From: Pollenia angustigena | Lineage: Eukaryota > Arthropoda > Insecta > Diptera > Polleniidae | DNA: 64,000 nt | NCBI GenBank assembly: GCA_930367215.1 | Contig: OV884060.1 | Coordinates: 96,930,151-96,994,150 of the forward strand | Direction: 5' to 3' | Shown here: positions 11,076 through 24,047 of the stretch, in pieces | Layout: the number at the start of each line of letters is the position of its first letter | Position numbering within the stretch: the stretch's first letter is position 1 | Position numbers and translations under genes: made by a program | Notes under the pieces: generated by a model | Told to the model about the DNA's origin: nothing | Seen by the model: the letters and a program-made list of their open reading frames with translations, nothing else | Databases searched by the model: none

Positions 11076-12448
11076 GGTTTGTTAAGTACAGCTTGCAATA
11101 ACATCGATTGCATTCTAAGAATTTCCTGCATCATATTACCCATTGTGTTTGTAAAATTATTGACTGTTTGCACTAATGTTTCCATGATTTTTTCTAGACG
11201 ACTTAAATTAGAAACTGGAGTTTCATCATTACTTGGCGAGACACCTTGCATTGGCACATGGTTTGATTTTAGGACGTTAGCATAAGAGGTTCTGTTATTA
11301 CCAGGCTGCGGAGCCTGTATGTCATTTGTGATTACTTGATTTGTTATCTGCATTTGGGGAGGATTAGTTTTCGGTCCAACCGACTGCTTGACGATATTAT
11401 ATACAGGGCATCCTCTATAATTGGCAGTGTGATTACCGCCACAGTTGCTTCATTTTTTTACGTTGGGGTCGGTTTTAGACTTATCGCAAAGAACTGTGCC
11501 ATGTAATTCACCACATACTACGCAAACAGGGGGTAAATAGCAGTATGACTTAGTATGACCATACTCTTGACAGTTTAAACATTGAACGGGACCATTTCTT
11601 TTGTGCGGCTCTTCTACAGTTATTCTTCTGTAGAGAATATATTTTAAATTGTAAATAGGTTGTTTCGTTTTTTTTTAAGTTTTACGTCGCCGGGTTCAAA
11701 CTCCACTCGAAAAAGTGGTTGGGGAATTTTTTCTCTATTTTTAATATTTACTACATGTTTTACATTGAAGCCTTTTTCTTCTAGGAATGTTTTTACCTCT
11801 TCTGGGTCCACTCATGAGTCAATACCCTTAATCACTACCTGTAGACCTTTACTGCTTTTCAGTTGGTAGGTATAAAAGTTTTTTTAAGTGTTTCAAAGTT
11901 GTTTATTATTTTGCGAAAATCATTCTCATGATTGACTTGTATTTTTGTCTCGTTTATACTTGCACGCTTGATAGCCGCTACGTAAAACGAACTTTACCCT
12001 ATCACCGATATCCAACTCTTTATGAGCTTATTTGAAGTTTGCTCCCTAAGATATATCGGGGGAGGCTTGGCGGATTTTATGACGTTTGGTACTTCAGAGA
12101 ATTCATCCTCAGAATTGCAAAACGATTTTGAGAATTTATTTAATCAAAAGATGGTTCTTTTGAGGCCGAAGAAACTGCTGCAGAGGTAGGGCTGCGTCCC
12201 CGTTTAAGTACTGTTGTGTACCTGTCCATACCAACTTGTACTGTAGGCTTTTGACAACTATTTACAGGGGGGTTTTCCATTGCATTTGTGTTTGAGTTCA
12301 TGGTATCATTTCCCACTAAATTTGTTTTTGACGTCACGGCAATACTTGCTGGCCTGGCAACACTAGTTGTAGTTTTTTTAATGAGTCACTATTCACCGTT
12401 TGTGTCAATACCGAGGGCGAGAGGGAACGTGTTCGAATAATTGGCTTA
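11072..12448 (-). pseudogene. Jockey ORF1 (gag) remains (unit A)
   Basis: Fragments of the nucleic-acid-binding ORF1 protein are present. The C-terminal 93 codons (11072-11353) are open. Upstream are zinc-knuckle blocks near 11400-11590, but the first cysteine of the last knuckle is a TGA stop (near 11448; TGT in the copy at 56083). A second stop precedes VDPEEVKTFLEE near 11815. It overlaps ORF2 by four bases (ATGA), the usual ORF1/ORF2 arrangement. It lacks its N-terminus because of the 5' truncation. Confidence 0.8.
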
Positions 12449-12873
12449 TCCCGTTTACAATGTCCCGTTTACAATTTCTTTAACAATTTATTTAAAAAAA
12501 TGTAATTCATATTTTATTTTGAAATCGAAACCATTTTTAGGGCACATTAGTACGCAACATTTTTAAATTAATCCCAATAAAATATTGTGTCAGATTTCGT
12601 AGAAATCACTGTTTAAACGGTTACCCCTTAAAACCCACTTCCGTTTTTTGTCCCGTTTCCAATCACTGGTTTTTTGCAATTATCTCGGAAACCACAACAG
12701 TAAGCGAAAAATTTCATTTGCGGAAATTAAAGAGCTAATTAAGACTTAAAAGAATCATTAATTTAAAAAATGAAAATCAGGTTGTTTTTTACAGTTTTGT
12801 CAATATAAACGTGTGCGAATGTCCCGTTTACAATCTTGGAAGTGCCCATATTTTAAATTTCATTAAAATTGGT
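12449..12873. other. Unit segment with repeated CCCGTTTACAA motif
   Basis: CCCGTTTACAAT occurs at 12450, 12463 and 12823 in the same orientation, with a CCCGTTTCCAATC variant near 12652. The stretch is otherwise AT-rich without a recognisable gene. It is the right flank of the jockey insertion and leads into the next unit. Confidence 0.5.
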
Positions 12874-13100
12874 TTGATAGTGGGCATAAATACCCTATTC
12901 CGGCAAATTAAAACCTATGTACCAAATTTCATGAGATTATCTTCAAAATAACGACATGTACTTTGCGCACAAAGTTACATGGACAGCGAACCAGGCGGAA
13001 ATTTTAGATCGATTAGATCTTTTGGTGTGGGTGTAGTAACATACAGAAATAATATAAGTTGTTGGGATGTATTGTTCAAGGGAAACACCAAATATTACCA
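12820..13100 (-). repeat. Inverted dispersed-repeat fragment at A/B junction
   Basis: Same sequence as the start of unit A, here with its left part visible (TTAAATTTCATTAAAATTGG). The equivalent stretches lie at about 29215-29500 and 42097-42385. Confidence 0.5.
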
Positions 13101-13318
13101 TAACGTTAAACGATTTTTTTTTAACCAGAGTTGTTTCAGCACAAAAATCGTTGATTTTTTTTAATTTTAAGAGAAAAAGTTGCATATCAAAAATTTATTA
13201 AAAAAGTTTTTTTTCGAATGAAAAAATTAAAAATTGTCTTAAAATAGCAAAATAAGTAAAAAAAAAGCCGATACTGCAAAAATAACTAAAAAGCCGATAT
13301 TGCCAAAATAAGCATAAA

Positions 13319-14889
13319 ACAAGGTAGAGTGCTATATTCGGCTATGCCGAATATTGATACCCTCCACCGACAGTTCCAATGTTTTAGGAGTATTATCTGT
13401 ATGATGTCTGTTTATTATTATTATCTTTATAAAAACAGATATTTGCATTAAAATTGGTTGCGGCTTAGACCTATAATAAATTATTGACCGACAGTTAGAA
13501 AGTTTAATGCTTTTTTTTTAGCAATTTTAAATAGCTTGAGTAAAATATCATGATTCTTCCGAACTTAAATGATTTTCAGGATGGGGAATTTATATTGGAG
13601 CCATGGTAAGCTATGAACCAATCATCCCAAAATTCTGCAGAGTGATTTCTGGTATTAAAAAACATTAATTTCAATACAGCGGTGCAATTAGCATAAGCGT
13701 TTGCAGGGAATTTCAGAAGGCTACTACAATGGGATCTAAGGTAAATTATGGACCGTATATCACAAAATTGCATAACATTTTTTCTGGCCAAATGAAGCTA
13801 AGCTAGAAGAAAGTTTACCGCAATATCTATATCTGCTACGGTTTTAGGCGTATTTAATTATTTTACCAGAGTGGGCTTTACATGGGGCCTAGGGTAAATT
13901 GTGGACCGATCTTCACGAAATTTCATAGTGTCATTTTTAGTCCTATAAAACTGTGACGTACCAATTTCTGTTTTGATAGCAATGTTAGTTACGGTTGTAG
14001 GCGTATTAAACTGTTTTCCAGTAGTAAAATTTATATGGAGCCTATGGTAAATTATGGACCGATATTCACGAAATTTAATAGTATAATTTCTTGTCCAATA
14101 ATAGTATAATTTCTTATCCAATAAAACTGTGATGTACCAAAACTGTACTAAACTGTTTTCCAGGAGTAGGGTTTATATGGGGCCTAGGGTAAATTATGGA
14201 CCGATCTTCACGAAATTTCACAGTGTCATTTCTGGTTCTATAAAACTGTGATGTAATAAATTTTGGTATGATAGCATTATTAACTATGGTTCTAGCCATA
14301 CTTAACTGTTTTCCGGAAATAGGGTTTGTATGCGGCCTAGGGTAAATTATAAGCCGATGTTCACGAAACATCACAGTGTCATTTCTAGTCCTATAAAACT
14401 GTGACGAGTAGAAATTTGTTATGAAAGCATTTTTAGTTGGGCTTTTAGGCGTACTATACTGTTTTCCGGGAGTAGGGCTTATATGGGGCTTAAGGTAAAT
14501 TATGGACGGATATTCACGAAATTTTACAGCGTGATTTCCAGTCAAATAAAACGAATTTTTGAAAAATCTTATATCATTCTGTGCATTGTTCTGCCATTTT
14601 TGTTAGTTTTTTTTAGTTGGTGGTTTTACATTTTGATTCATAGCTCTGAGCCTACCGAACCGATTTTTAATCCCAACTGCTTAGGATAACTACAAGCAAT
14701 TTGACATTAAGTTTGCTTATTTCTTTTGAGCTTTTCGAAAGTGATCGTGTTTTCAACAGACCGACATGGCTACATCGACTTAGAATTACTCAAGGACCCA
14801 GAATATGGGGTCTGAGATGAATGATGAAAAAGTTTCACACGGAATGAAAAACTAAGTATACCCTCTTCACAACTAATTGTGGTGGAGGG
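13319..14889 (-). repeat. Long dispersed repeat, uninterrupted copy (unit B)
   Basis: This copy has about seven uninterrupted 150-bp modules and the complete ends. At 14733-14859 it keeps 127 bp, including GACCGACATGGCTACATCGA and a GGACCCAGAATATGGGGTCT-like stretch, that fit the canonical 5' part of such repeats. This suggests B is the ancestral form and A, C and D carry a deletion. Confidence 0.7.
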
Positions 14890-15700
14890 AATAAAAAGCC
14901 CTAACAAATTTAGCTGATTTTCTTTGTTTTTTATGCATGGAATTCGAGTTCAATCAAAAACATTCTACCTTGTGAACCAAAAAATTAGCATTTGCTTTTT
15001 TTTGGCTTTGTTATTATCAATAAAATGAAAATATCAAACATCTAAATAATTTTAAAATTATTTCTTAGGACATAAAATAAAAATATCAAAAACCTAAATA
15101 ATTTTTAAATTGTTTTTTAGGACATAAAAAAATCAATTATGCTAGAAACACAACTGGGACGAACGACGAATTATTCGCAACGAATATTCGTCACCAGAAA
15201 TAGAACACATTGGTGTATATGAAAGTACACACGATCATTGCGTAGACCGAAAATCGTCGTGCGTTACGAACTCTGCGATAGGTTTATTGCTATTTCTTAC
15301 GCAGACGAACGACGAATAAATTGGGAAAGGTACAGCTCACAGTGGCTGAAAATTTTATTTCATTGGCCAAAAGTCAAATTTTTGGTTGTCGCCGATTTTA
15401 AAAATTTAAATTTCATTTAATAGAAAACATATTAAAACTAAGGTAGCCAAAAATTTAGGTCAAACTATTGGTAATTGTGGTTGTGCCATGTTGTTAAACA
15501 CAACTCTTTTTTTAATTCAGAAAAAAGTGTTTTTTTTTTGGAAATATTTAATCCGAAAGAAATTATCATTGCACAAAAACTATCTGCGATAATGACCTGC
15601 TAGCTTTTTTGCTAGGTTGGTAGTCTTGTTATCTTTAAAAAACGTAATATTTGCTATTGTGTAATTTATATTTGAGATGTTAAGACATATTTTCTAAACT

Positions 15701-16268
15701 ACTATATTTTTGTCAAATTTCAACTTTAGTAGAATAGAACTTTTGCGGATCAAAAGTGATTAAGAAGGTAAAACCATTGATAGAAAGGCGAAAGTGTTCT
15801 CTTTAACCCTGTATATACTCTTGTACCCGTTTGGATCCGTCTGTTTAACCCTTTTTTAATTTTAATGAAATGACTCCAAAAAAATTTATAAACTACTATA
15901 TTTTTGTCAAATTTCAACTTTAGTATAATACAACTTTTGCGGATCAAAAAGGATTAAAAAGGTAAAACCACTGATAGAAAGGTAAAAGTGTTTTCTTTAA
16001 CCCTGTATACACTCCTGTACCCGTTTGGACCCATCTGTTTAACACTTTTTTAATTTTAATGAAATTACTCCAAAAAAGTTTCTTAACCACTACATTTTTG
16101 TCAAATTTCAACTTTAGTAGAATAGAACTTTTGGGGATCAGAAGGGATTAAGAAGGTAAAACCCCTGATAGAAAGGTGAAAGTGTTTTCCTTAACTCTGT
16201 ATATACTCTTGTACCAGCTTGGTCCCGTCTGTTTCACACTTTTTTAATTTTAATGAAACTACAAAAAA
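15701..16268. repeat. 194-bp tandem triplet (unit B)
   Basis: Copy of the unit A triplet with a few base changes (for example ACTACATTTTT in the third repeat, shared with C and D). Confidence 0.88.
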
Positions 16269-16843
16269 AATTTTTTTTTTAAATTGTTTTTTTTACAATT
16301 TTTTTTATTCCTCAAAAATTTTTGCAGAAGTAGCAGAAATCATGTGATATTTCTTTCAAAAAAAAAAATTATGATATAGGGAAAATTGATCGTGATCGAA
16401 CAAAATACAGGCAGTACATATAAAAAATTTTATTATTGTAACACAATCAGAAAAACGTATAGCTGCCCCGATTCTTCCTTATCTGTTACCCTACGTTCAC
16501 ACTAACGTATTTTATAGTAGAATAAAGAGCTTAGACACGCGTTTACGCTAAACAGGTATATTGTGAATCCCACCTCAGACGGGATTTTAAATTTTTTTTT
16601 TGTGTTTTTATTTTATCTGTTTTTATGACTAATAATATTCCATGACCCTATAGCTATGCAATGCGTTGTTAAATTTGTTACAGGTATTTTATAGCATTTA
16701 AATTTAAAAGGATTTTAAGTTGTGTTTATATTCTACCTGTATTTGGTATGAAAAAAAGTATAAAAAGGCTTAAAAGCAAGTGACATTCGAATGCAAACTC
16801 AGTGGATATAATATATCTGAGCAATACAACGATTTTCATAAAG
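16269..16843. other. AT-rich stretch with no recognised gene (unit B)
   Basis: Equivalent of 5061-5636. It carries the B-type variants TCTTTCAAAA and AACAAAATAC that recur at 21281 and in the last part of unit D. Confidence 0.4.
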
Positions 16844-18397
16844 ATGGAGAGCTTCAGCTATAAAAAATTGGTATTTAAAAAAAAAAAAATTAGGAAGATG
16901 TTAAAAATTGCATTCGAAAAAAAGGAAACTTCAATTCCTATAGCACTGAAATACAATTGGACTTATAAACTAAATTATCCGTTTTCATAAAAAATTTTAA
17001 ACAGCGATACGGGAAAGTTGATTACAGCAAATATAGATTTTATAAGAGCTTTGCAAACTGGTTAGAGAACGAACTTTCTGTCCAGATCGCTTTAGAAACT
17101 TCAAATCAAAACACACGTGGGAGACCACAAAAATCGCTGGACAATTGTAGCGATAGATCTTAGAGGCGGAAGCTTAAGGATATAAATGAAGAAATCGGAT
17201 ATGAAAATATCCGATTTCCTACATCAACTACGATCACAGAAACAATTGACAAAAGTGGATATCATTGAAAAAGTTGTTAAAGCTAGTCCATTGAGAACAA
17301 AACCGGATTCTTAAAAGTATACCAACTCCGAGCGATGCAAAACAATTCACAAATGAGGAGGCATTAGCATTATTTCTAGATTTGAAATTAACAAAACAGC
17401 ATGTACAATTTACATTGTACACACTTGGTTTTTTATTGATATTTCTTATTTTTTTATAATTTAAGTTTGATTACTGAGATTTCTTATTTTCCTTTGCGAT
17501 TGTAATTTGTTAACATCTTTTTTTTTTAATGAAATTGAATTGTTCACTAGGATATCTCATTTAAGGTTGAAATTCATTGAGTATTATTTCTTATGTTATT
17601 GAGTGTTATTTATGATATTATTGAGTGTTATTTCTTATACTTGGTATTGAGAGCACAGCATGAGTGTTGAGAGTAACCTTATTTGCGTGTACTGCATAAC
17701 TAGTAATAATTATCCGACCTGAACGGTCGTTTCGTTGTTCACTTGCTATCCTGCACTCAATCATATCACTAAATTATTCTGGCGATAAACTACTTGTAAA
17801 CATTTATTTTAATTATTTAAAAGTATATTTAAATATAAACTTCCTTACATTTTGGAATTAAAATCTCAAATACATTGTGCTTAAAAAAAACCCAAATTGC
17901 ATAATACATGGAACCTTTGTGAAGTAAATCAGAAATTGGAAGCGTTGTCTATCGAAAAGCACTAACGTGAGCTTCACTGTTTTCTACAGATATACTAACC
18001 CCTCATTACTTCTTTCAATCTCCCTAATCCGCAACCACTTTCAACTACTCCGTGGAGTAATTGAGGGGTAGTTGCCTTTACAGATTCTCTGATTCCCTAA
18101 GAGAGGAAAATCTGTAAACCATTTAAATATTTAGGATAACCCAGAAATCCAAAATATTCACAGCAATATATTCAGCTCAGGTTGCGTGCGATTGAAAAAG
18201 GCTCAAATCTGTATCCAGCATATCGTCACATAACAGCTGCTAAAATGGACTGTTTGCCATTAAAGGACACTATTAGAATCACACCAATTTCGGCAGAGGT
18301 ACAACTACAATATTTACTTGCTCACATAGCCGAACGCTTGCTACAATCAATAAAAGGAAATGAGTTAAAGAAATATGGAAACACAAAGTTAATTCTT

Positions 18398-19118
18398 TTT
18401 ATACCCACACCACAATAGTGGAGAGGGTATTATGCATTTGTGCTGATGTATGTAACGCTTTAAAATATTGGTCCTAGACCCACCTTAAAGTAAACCGATC
18501 GTCTTAGAATCACTTTCTGAGTCGAACTAACGATGTCCGTCCGGCTGGCTGGCAGGCTGGCTTTCCATGTAACCTTGTGCGCAAAGTACAAAGCAAAGTG
18601 CAAAGCAATTTTGGAGATAATTTGATGAAATTTGGGTCATAGGTTCTTATTGGCACAAGGACCAAGCCTATTGAAAATGGGCCGAATCGTAGGACCACGA
18701 GGGAAGATAGGGGGAAATTTCTTCCTCTCAGAAACTATCAAACCCATTTCAACGAAATTTAAAACATAGATAGAACCATATCTATATGGACACAGAATGT
18801 ATGCTTTTTTTAAAAATAGGACCACGAAGGGAGATAGGGGCAATTTCTGCCTCTCAAACCGATTTTAATGAAATTTAAAACATAGATAGATCCATATCTA
18901 TATAGACACATTAGCTATACAGTTTTTCAAAAATAGGACCACAAGGGGAAGTAGGGGGCAATTTCTGCCTCTTACAAGCTTACAAACCAATTTTCATGAA
19001 GTTTATAAACATAGATAAATCCATATTTATATGGACACATAAGCATGATGTGTTTTTAAATACTGTGGTGTAGGGTATCATATGGTCGGGCTTGACCGAC
19101 TGTACTTTCTTACTTGTT
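18398..19118 (+). repeat. Dispersed repeat in pseudogene (unit B, first copy)
   Basis: Copy of 7191-7911 with CACAGAATG in place of CACATAATG near 18792; this variant is shared with the second copy at 23327-24047. Confidence 0.68.
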
Positions 19119-19488
19119 TGTAAATGGGGATGTGATGGTTCTTCCAATACAACAATACAACAATACAAACAAGTAGTATGTGAAAATATTTCGGTCTCAG
19201 ATATGTTCATGGTATCATTTGTACCATTGCGATTAAAAAAGATTTTGGAAGATTCAGAGCCTTCGACTAGTACAACGCAAAAAATGTTAATTCAAAAAAG
19301 AAACTCATGATGCCATTAACAAAGAAGTTAGTGATATCAAGGCCCAAATTGCAATACTACAGCCATTACAATTAGAATAAGATGGGCAGCAAATTGAAGT
19401 TAGCTTCCAATTAGTGCTAACAATGATAGATGGAAAAGTAGGCAACATCAAGCCAATTAAACCAAGTCCCGACAAAATCATTAGATAA

Positions 19489-19771
19489 GTCTCAATTTAC
19501 ATTATACGATTTTTGTCGTTGCGATTATTGTCGTTTCTTCTTTGAAGTCGGTCTGATATTTACATTGTACGATTTTTGTCGTTAAAACTTTTTCTGTGCA
19601 ACCGAACTTCAATACATTTTTCGTCAAATGAGAGCATAATGAGAGTACGAATGAGCGAACAAAATGAATCGAAGAGTACACTCGCTTGTGTACCCCTTTT
19701 AATTCCTCTCTCCCCTCTCGCCTATAAGGTAAGAATCGCAACGACAAAAATCGTATAATGTAAAAGCAGAC
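19489..19771. mobile_element. 283-bp PIF/Harbinger-type MITE with TAA target duplication (first copy)
   Basis: The left end reads GTCTCAATTTACATTATACG and the reverse complement of the right end reads GTCTGCTTTTACATTATACG. The inverted repeats extend about 38 bp with three mismatches. TAA is duplicated at 19486-19488 and 19772-19774, and units A and C have the empty site with a single TAA (about 8270 and 37547). A second copy of the left terminal motif lies inside (19551-19583), so the element may be composite. It has no coding capacity. A 3-bp TAA duplication is typical of PIF/Harbinger. Confidence 0.85.
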
Positions 19772-19839
19772 TAATACTGATGCATATGAATTTGGATTAT
19801 CACCACTACATGCAAGAATACGACTTATGGAACACATAC

Positions 19840-21278
19840 TTTTTTTTTTTTTTGTCATTATTTTTTATTGAATCTTCATATATTAAAGATGAACTAACAA
19901 TAATTAATAAAATCTTAACCTAATACGTTATTTTATGTCCTGCCAGTGCCAGACAAAATTTTCTTTATCACGGGTTCTGTTCACTTATATAGGTGTTTAT
20001 CGCTCATCTAATTGGGTGAGTGCTGCAGTGTCTCTTCTTCTAAAGCGAGTGTGGCCGCCATGATTTAAAATATTTCGAGCTAGTGGATTTGGGTGTTGTT
20101 CAAGCCTTTTTAAATATTTTATTGCATATTTTGTAATCATAGTTTTAACTAATGGCACATTGAGATCCTTATGAATGTTTGAGTTTTTAATATACCAGGG
20201 AGCGGCTGTGATTATTCGAAGAAGTTTATTTTGTCGATATTAGAGGCTCCATAGTTGAATACCGTAGCACCAGATAGACTTTAAGATAGAGTTGTAAAGT
20301 AGAAGCTTGCAATCGAGACTAAGGACAGAATTTCTTTTAATACGCCAATGAATTTGAATGGCTTTTAGTTTCATTTGAGGTAATTTTGCCTCTATATGGC
20401 ATTTCCACGTTAATCGCCGATCCAGATGTATACCGAGATATTTTACATGCGAATGTTGAGGAATTATTTGATTATTGATTGTAATAGGGGGGCAAGATTC
20501 CCGGCGCAAAGTGAATGTTATATGTACGCATTTTTGCTCATTGACCATTATCCTCCATTGTCTTCACCATATTTCTAGTTGAAATATATGATGCTGTAAG
20601 TAACGCGATGCTTCATAACGATTTTCGTGGACGCTTATAAAAGCTGTTTCGTCTGCAAATGTTGCAGTTTGTGTGTAGTGGCTTGTTGGCATGTCCGAAG
20701 TATAAATTAAGGATGCTGCCTTGTGGGACTCCAGCGGCAATGGGCTGAGGTGAACTTAAGAGATTTCCTTCTTTAATAATAAATTGACGACCGACTAAGT
20801 AGCTTTCTAGCAGCTTGTGTGTGTTTGCTGGTAAAGTTTGCTTCAATTTATGTAATAAGCCTTCATTCCAGACTTTATCAAAAGCTTGCGAAACATCGAT
20901 GAAGAGTGCTGAGCAATATGAGTCTGTTCGATTGTGCTGTGTTTTCTTCTAAATCCGAACTTATGGTTTGGAAAACATCTATTTTCACTTAAAATCGGTG
21001 TTAATTTTGAAACTAATAATTTCTCAAACAGCTTTGACATATTTGATAATAAGCTAATAGGCCTATAAGACTCAACTTTTGTATGATCTTTACCTGGCTT
21101 TGGTATCATGGTAACTAAGGAAACCTTCCATTTTTGAGGATAGTATTCAAGGCGTCAAATAGCATTAAAAATAAAAAGAATAATTTTCTTTGCTATGCGA
21201 GGTAGCTCCAAAACCATTTTATTACTGATTTTATCAATACCAAGTGCTTTCTTAGTGTTTAAGTCACAAATAGCCTTT
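19840..21278 (-). mobile_element. Truncated jockey copy (unit B, first copy)
   Basis: Contains only the 3' part (poly(A) tail as T's at 19840-19853, ORF2 from 19997). It is cut off at 21276-21281 in the middle of the block encoding REIEKAICDLNTKKALG, where the sequence jumps back to the TCTTTCAAAA segment. Confidence 0.9.
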
Positions 21279-21281
21279 TTT
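21276..21281. other. Junction of the 4,929-bp internal duplication in unit B
   Basis: CACAAATAGCC from jockey ORF2 is joined through a run of six T's to TCTTTCAAAA, which elsewhere follows GTGATAT (16346). Only T's are shared, so there is no extended homology. The 4,929-bp segment upstream (about 16350-21278) is repeated downstream from 21279. Confidence 0.9.
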
Positions 21282-23326
21282 CTTTCAAAAAAAAAAATTA
21301 TGATATAGGGAAAATTGATCGTGATCGAACAAAATACAGGCAGTACATATAAAAAATTTTATTATTGTAACACAATCAGAAAAACGTATAGCTGCCCCGA
21401 TTCTTCCTTATCTGTTACCCTACGTTCACACTAACGTATTTTATAGTAGAATAAAGAGCTTAGACACGCGTTTACGCTAAACAGGTATATTGTGAATCCC
21501 ACCTCAGACGGGATTTTAAATTTTTTTTTTGTGTTTTTATTTTATCTGTTTTTATGACTAATAATATTCCATGACCCTATAGCTATGCAATGCGTTGTTA
21601 AATTTGTTACAGGTATTTTATAGCATTTAAATTTAAAAGGATTTTAAGTTGTGTTTATATTCTACCTGTATTTGGTATGAAAAAAAGTATAAAAAGGCTT
21701 AAAAGCAAGTGACATTCGAATGCAAACTCAGTGGATATAATATATCTGAGCAATACAACGATTTTCATAAAGATGGAGAGCTTCAGCTATAAAAAATTGG
21801 TATTTAAAAAAAAAAAAATTAGGAAGATGTTAAAAATTGCATTCGAAAAAAAGGAAACTTCAATTCCTATAGCACTGAAATACAATTGGACTTATAAACT
21901 AAATTATCCGTTTTCATAAAAAATTTTAAACAGCGATACGGGAAAGTTGATTACAGCAAATATAGATTTTATAAGAGCTTTGCAAACTGGTTAGAGAACG
22001 AACTTTCTGTCCAGATCGCTTTAGAAACTTCAAATCAAAACACACGTGGGAGACCACAAAAATCGCTGGACAATTGTAGCGATAGATCTTAGAGGCGGAA
22101 GCTTAAGGATATAAATGAAGAAATCGGATATGAAAATATCCGATTTCCTACATCAACTACGATCACAGAAACAATTGACAAAAGTGGATATCATTGAAAA
22201 AGTTGTTAAAGCTAGTCCATTGAGAACAAAACCGGATTCTTAAAAGTATACCAACTCCGAGCGATGCAAAACAATTCACAAATGAGGAGGCATTAGCATT
22301 ATTTCTAGATTTGAAATTAACAAAACAGCATGTACAATTTACATTGTACACACTTGGTTTTTTATTGATATTTCTTATTTTTTTATAATTTAAGTTTGAT
22401 TACTGAGATTTCTTATTTTCCTTTGCGATTGTAATTTGTTAACATCTTTTTTTTTTAATGAAATTGAATTGTTCACTAGGATATCTCATTTAAGGTTGAA
22501 ATTCATTGAGTATTATTTCTTATGTTATTGAGTGTTATTTATGATATTATTGAGTGTTATTTCTTATACTTGGTATTGAGAGCACAGCATGAGTGTTGAG
22601 AGTAACCTTATTTGCGTGTACTGCATAACTAGTAATAATTATCCGACCTGAACGGTCGTTTCGTTGTTCACTTGCTATCCTGCACTCAATCATATCACTA
22701 AATTATTCTGGCGATAAACTACTTGTAAACATTTATTTTAATTATTTAAAAGTATATTTAAATATAAACTTCCTTACATTTTGGAATTAAAATCTCAAAT
22801 ACATTGTGCTTAAAAAAAACCCAAATTGCATAATACATGGAACCTTTGTGAAGTAAATCAGAAATTGGAAGCGTTGTCTATCGAAAAGCACTAACGTGAG
22901 CTTCACTGTTTTCTACAGATATACTAACCCCTCATTACTTCTTTCAATCTCCCTAATCCGCAACCACTTTCAACTACTCCGTGGAGTAATTGAGGGGTAG
23001 TTGCCTTTACAGATTCTCTGATTCCCTAAGAGAGGAAAATCTGTAAACCATTTAAATATTTAGGATAACCCAGAAATCCAAAATATTCACAGCAATATAT
23101 TCAGCTCAGGTTGCGTGCGATTGAAAAAGGCTCAAATCTGTATCCAGCATATCGTCACATAACAGCTGCTAAAATGGACTGTTTGCCATTAAAGGACACT
23201 ATTAGAATCACACCAATTTCGGCAGAGGTACAACTACAATATTTACTTGCTCACATAGCCGAACGCTTGCTACAATCAATAAAAGGAAATGAGTTAAAGA
23301 AATATGGAAACACAAAGTTAATTCTT

Positions 23327-24047
23327 TTTATACCCACACCACAATAGTGGAGAGGGTATTATGCATTTGTGCTGATGTATGTAACGCTTTAAAATATTGG
23401 TCCTAGACCCACCTTAAAGTAAACCGATCGTCTTAGAATCACTTTCTGAGTCGAACTAACGATGTCCGTCCGGCTGGCTGGCAGGCTGGCTTTCCATGTA
23501 ACCTTGTGCGCAAAGTACAAAGCAAAGTGCAAAGCAATTTTGGAGATAATTTGATGAAATTTGGGTCATAGGTTCTTATTGGCACAAGGACCAAGCCTAT
23601 TGAAAATGGGCCGAATCGTAGGACCACGAGGGAAGATAGGGGGAAATTTCTTCCTCTCAGAAACTATCAAACCCATTTCAACGAAATTTAAAACATAGAT
23701 AGAACCATATCTATATGGACACAGAATGTATGCTTTTTTTAAAAATAGGACCACGAAGGGAGATAGGGGCAATTTCTGCCTCTCAAACCGATTTTAATGA
23801 AATTTAAAACATAGATAGATCCATATCTATATAGACACATTAGCTATACAGTTTTTCAAAAATAGGACCACAAGGGGAAGTAGGGGGCAATTTCTGCCTC
23901 TTACAAGCTTACAAACCAATTTTCATGAAGTTTATAAACATAGATAAATCCATATTTATATGGACACATAAGCATGATGTGTTTTTAAATACTGTGGTGT
24001 AGGGTATCATATGGTCGGGCTTGACCGACTGTACTTTCTTACTTGTT
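23327..24047 (+). repeat. Dispersed repeat in pseudogene (unit B, second copy)
   Basis: Copy of 18398-19118; no difference noticed. Confidence 0.65.

Larger units (their letters stand above)
8339..12448 (-). mobile_element. Jockey-type non-LTR retrotransposon, 5'-truncated and dead (unit A)
   Basis: On the minus strand it runs from 12448 to a poly(A) tail seen as T's at 8339-8351. It contains ORF1 (gag) remains and an ORF2 with an endonuclease and a broken reverse transcriptase. Compared with the copy at 48424-57170 it ends inside ORF1, so it lacks about the first 40 codons, which is typical 5' truncation. No target-site duplication is evident. It is inserted into the RAG1-like pseudogene after LMEHI. 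Confidence 0.9.
1..12873. repeat. Array unit A
   Basis: This is a complete unit by length. It carries the TA-flanked 1.8-kb element and one jockey copy, and lacks the Harbinger MITE. It is distinguished by loss of about 13 bp near 457, where B, C and D keep a longer version of the repeat end (compare 13327-13350). Confidence 0.9.
16844..19839 (+). pseudogene. RAG1-like pseudogene, first copy in unit B
   Basis: Same order of blocks as in unit A: first exon to 17416, intron 17417-18180, second exon from 18181, inserted repeat about 18398-19118, then CKWGCDGSS and the downstream blocks. A 9-bp ACAATACAA expansion follows CDGSS (19147-19165). A Harbinger-type MITE interrupts it at 19489-19771 between the KIIR-encoding segment and the FGLSPLH segment. 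Confidence 0.68.

Noticed and set aside
11079..11285. Plus-strand frame opposite jockey ORF1 (also at 27510, 40356 and 55708)
   Set aside because: Antisense shadow of the gag coding region. Its openness follows from the minus-strand codon pattern.
8339..12448. Target-site duplication for the jockey insertion
   Set aside because: Sequences next to the poly(A) tail (CTTATGGAACACATAC) and the truncated 5' end (TCCCGTTTACAATG) share no convincing direct repeat.
14114..14545. Minus-strand frame with repeated RTRNDTVKFREDRSIIYPRPH-like peptide, suggesting a repeat protein
   Set aside because: The peptide period equals the ~150-bp DNA module of a non-coding dispersed repeat. Modules carry frameshifting length changes and stops, and the frame is broken in other units.
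19502..19858. 118-codon minus-strand frame covering the 283-bp MITE
   Set aside because: It crosses both MITE ends into the pseudogene and the poly(A) tail of jockey, so it exists only through the insertion; no recognisable domain.
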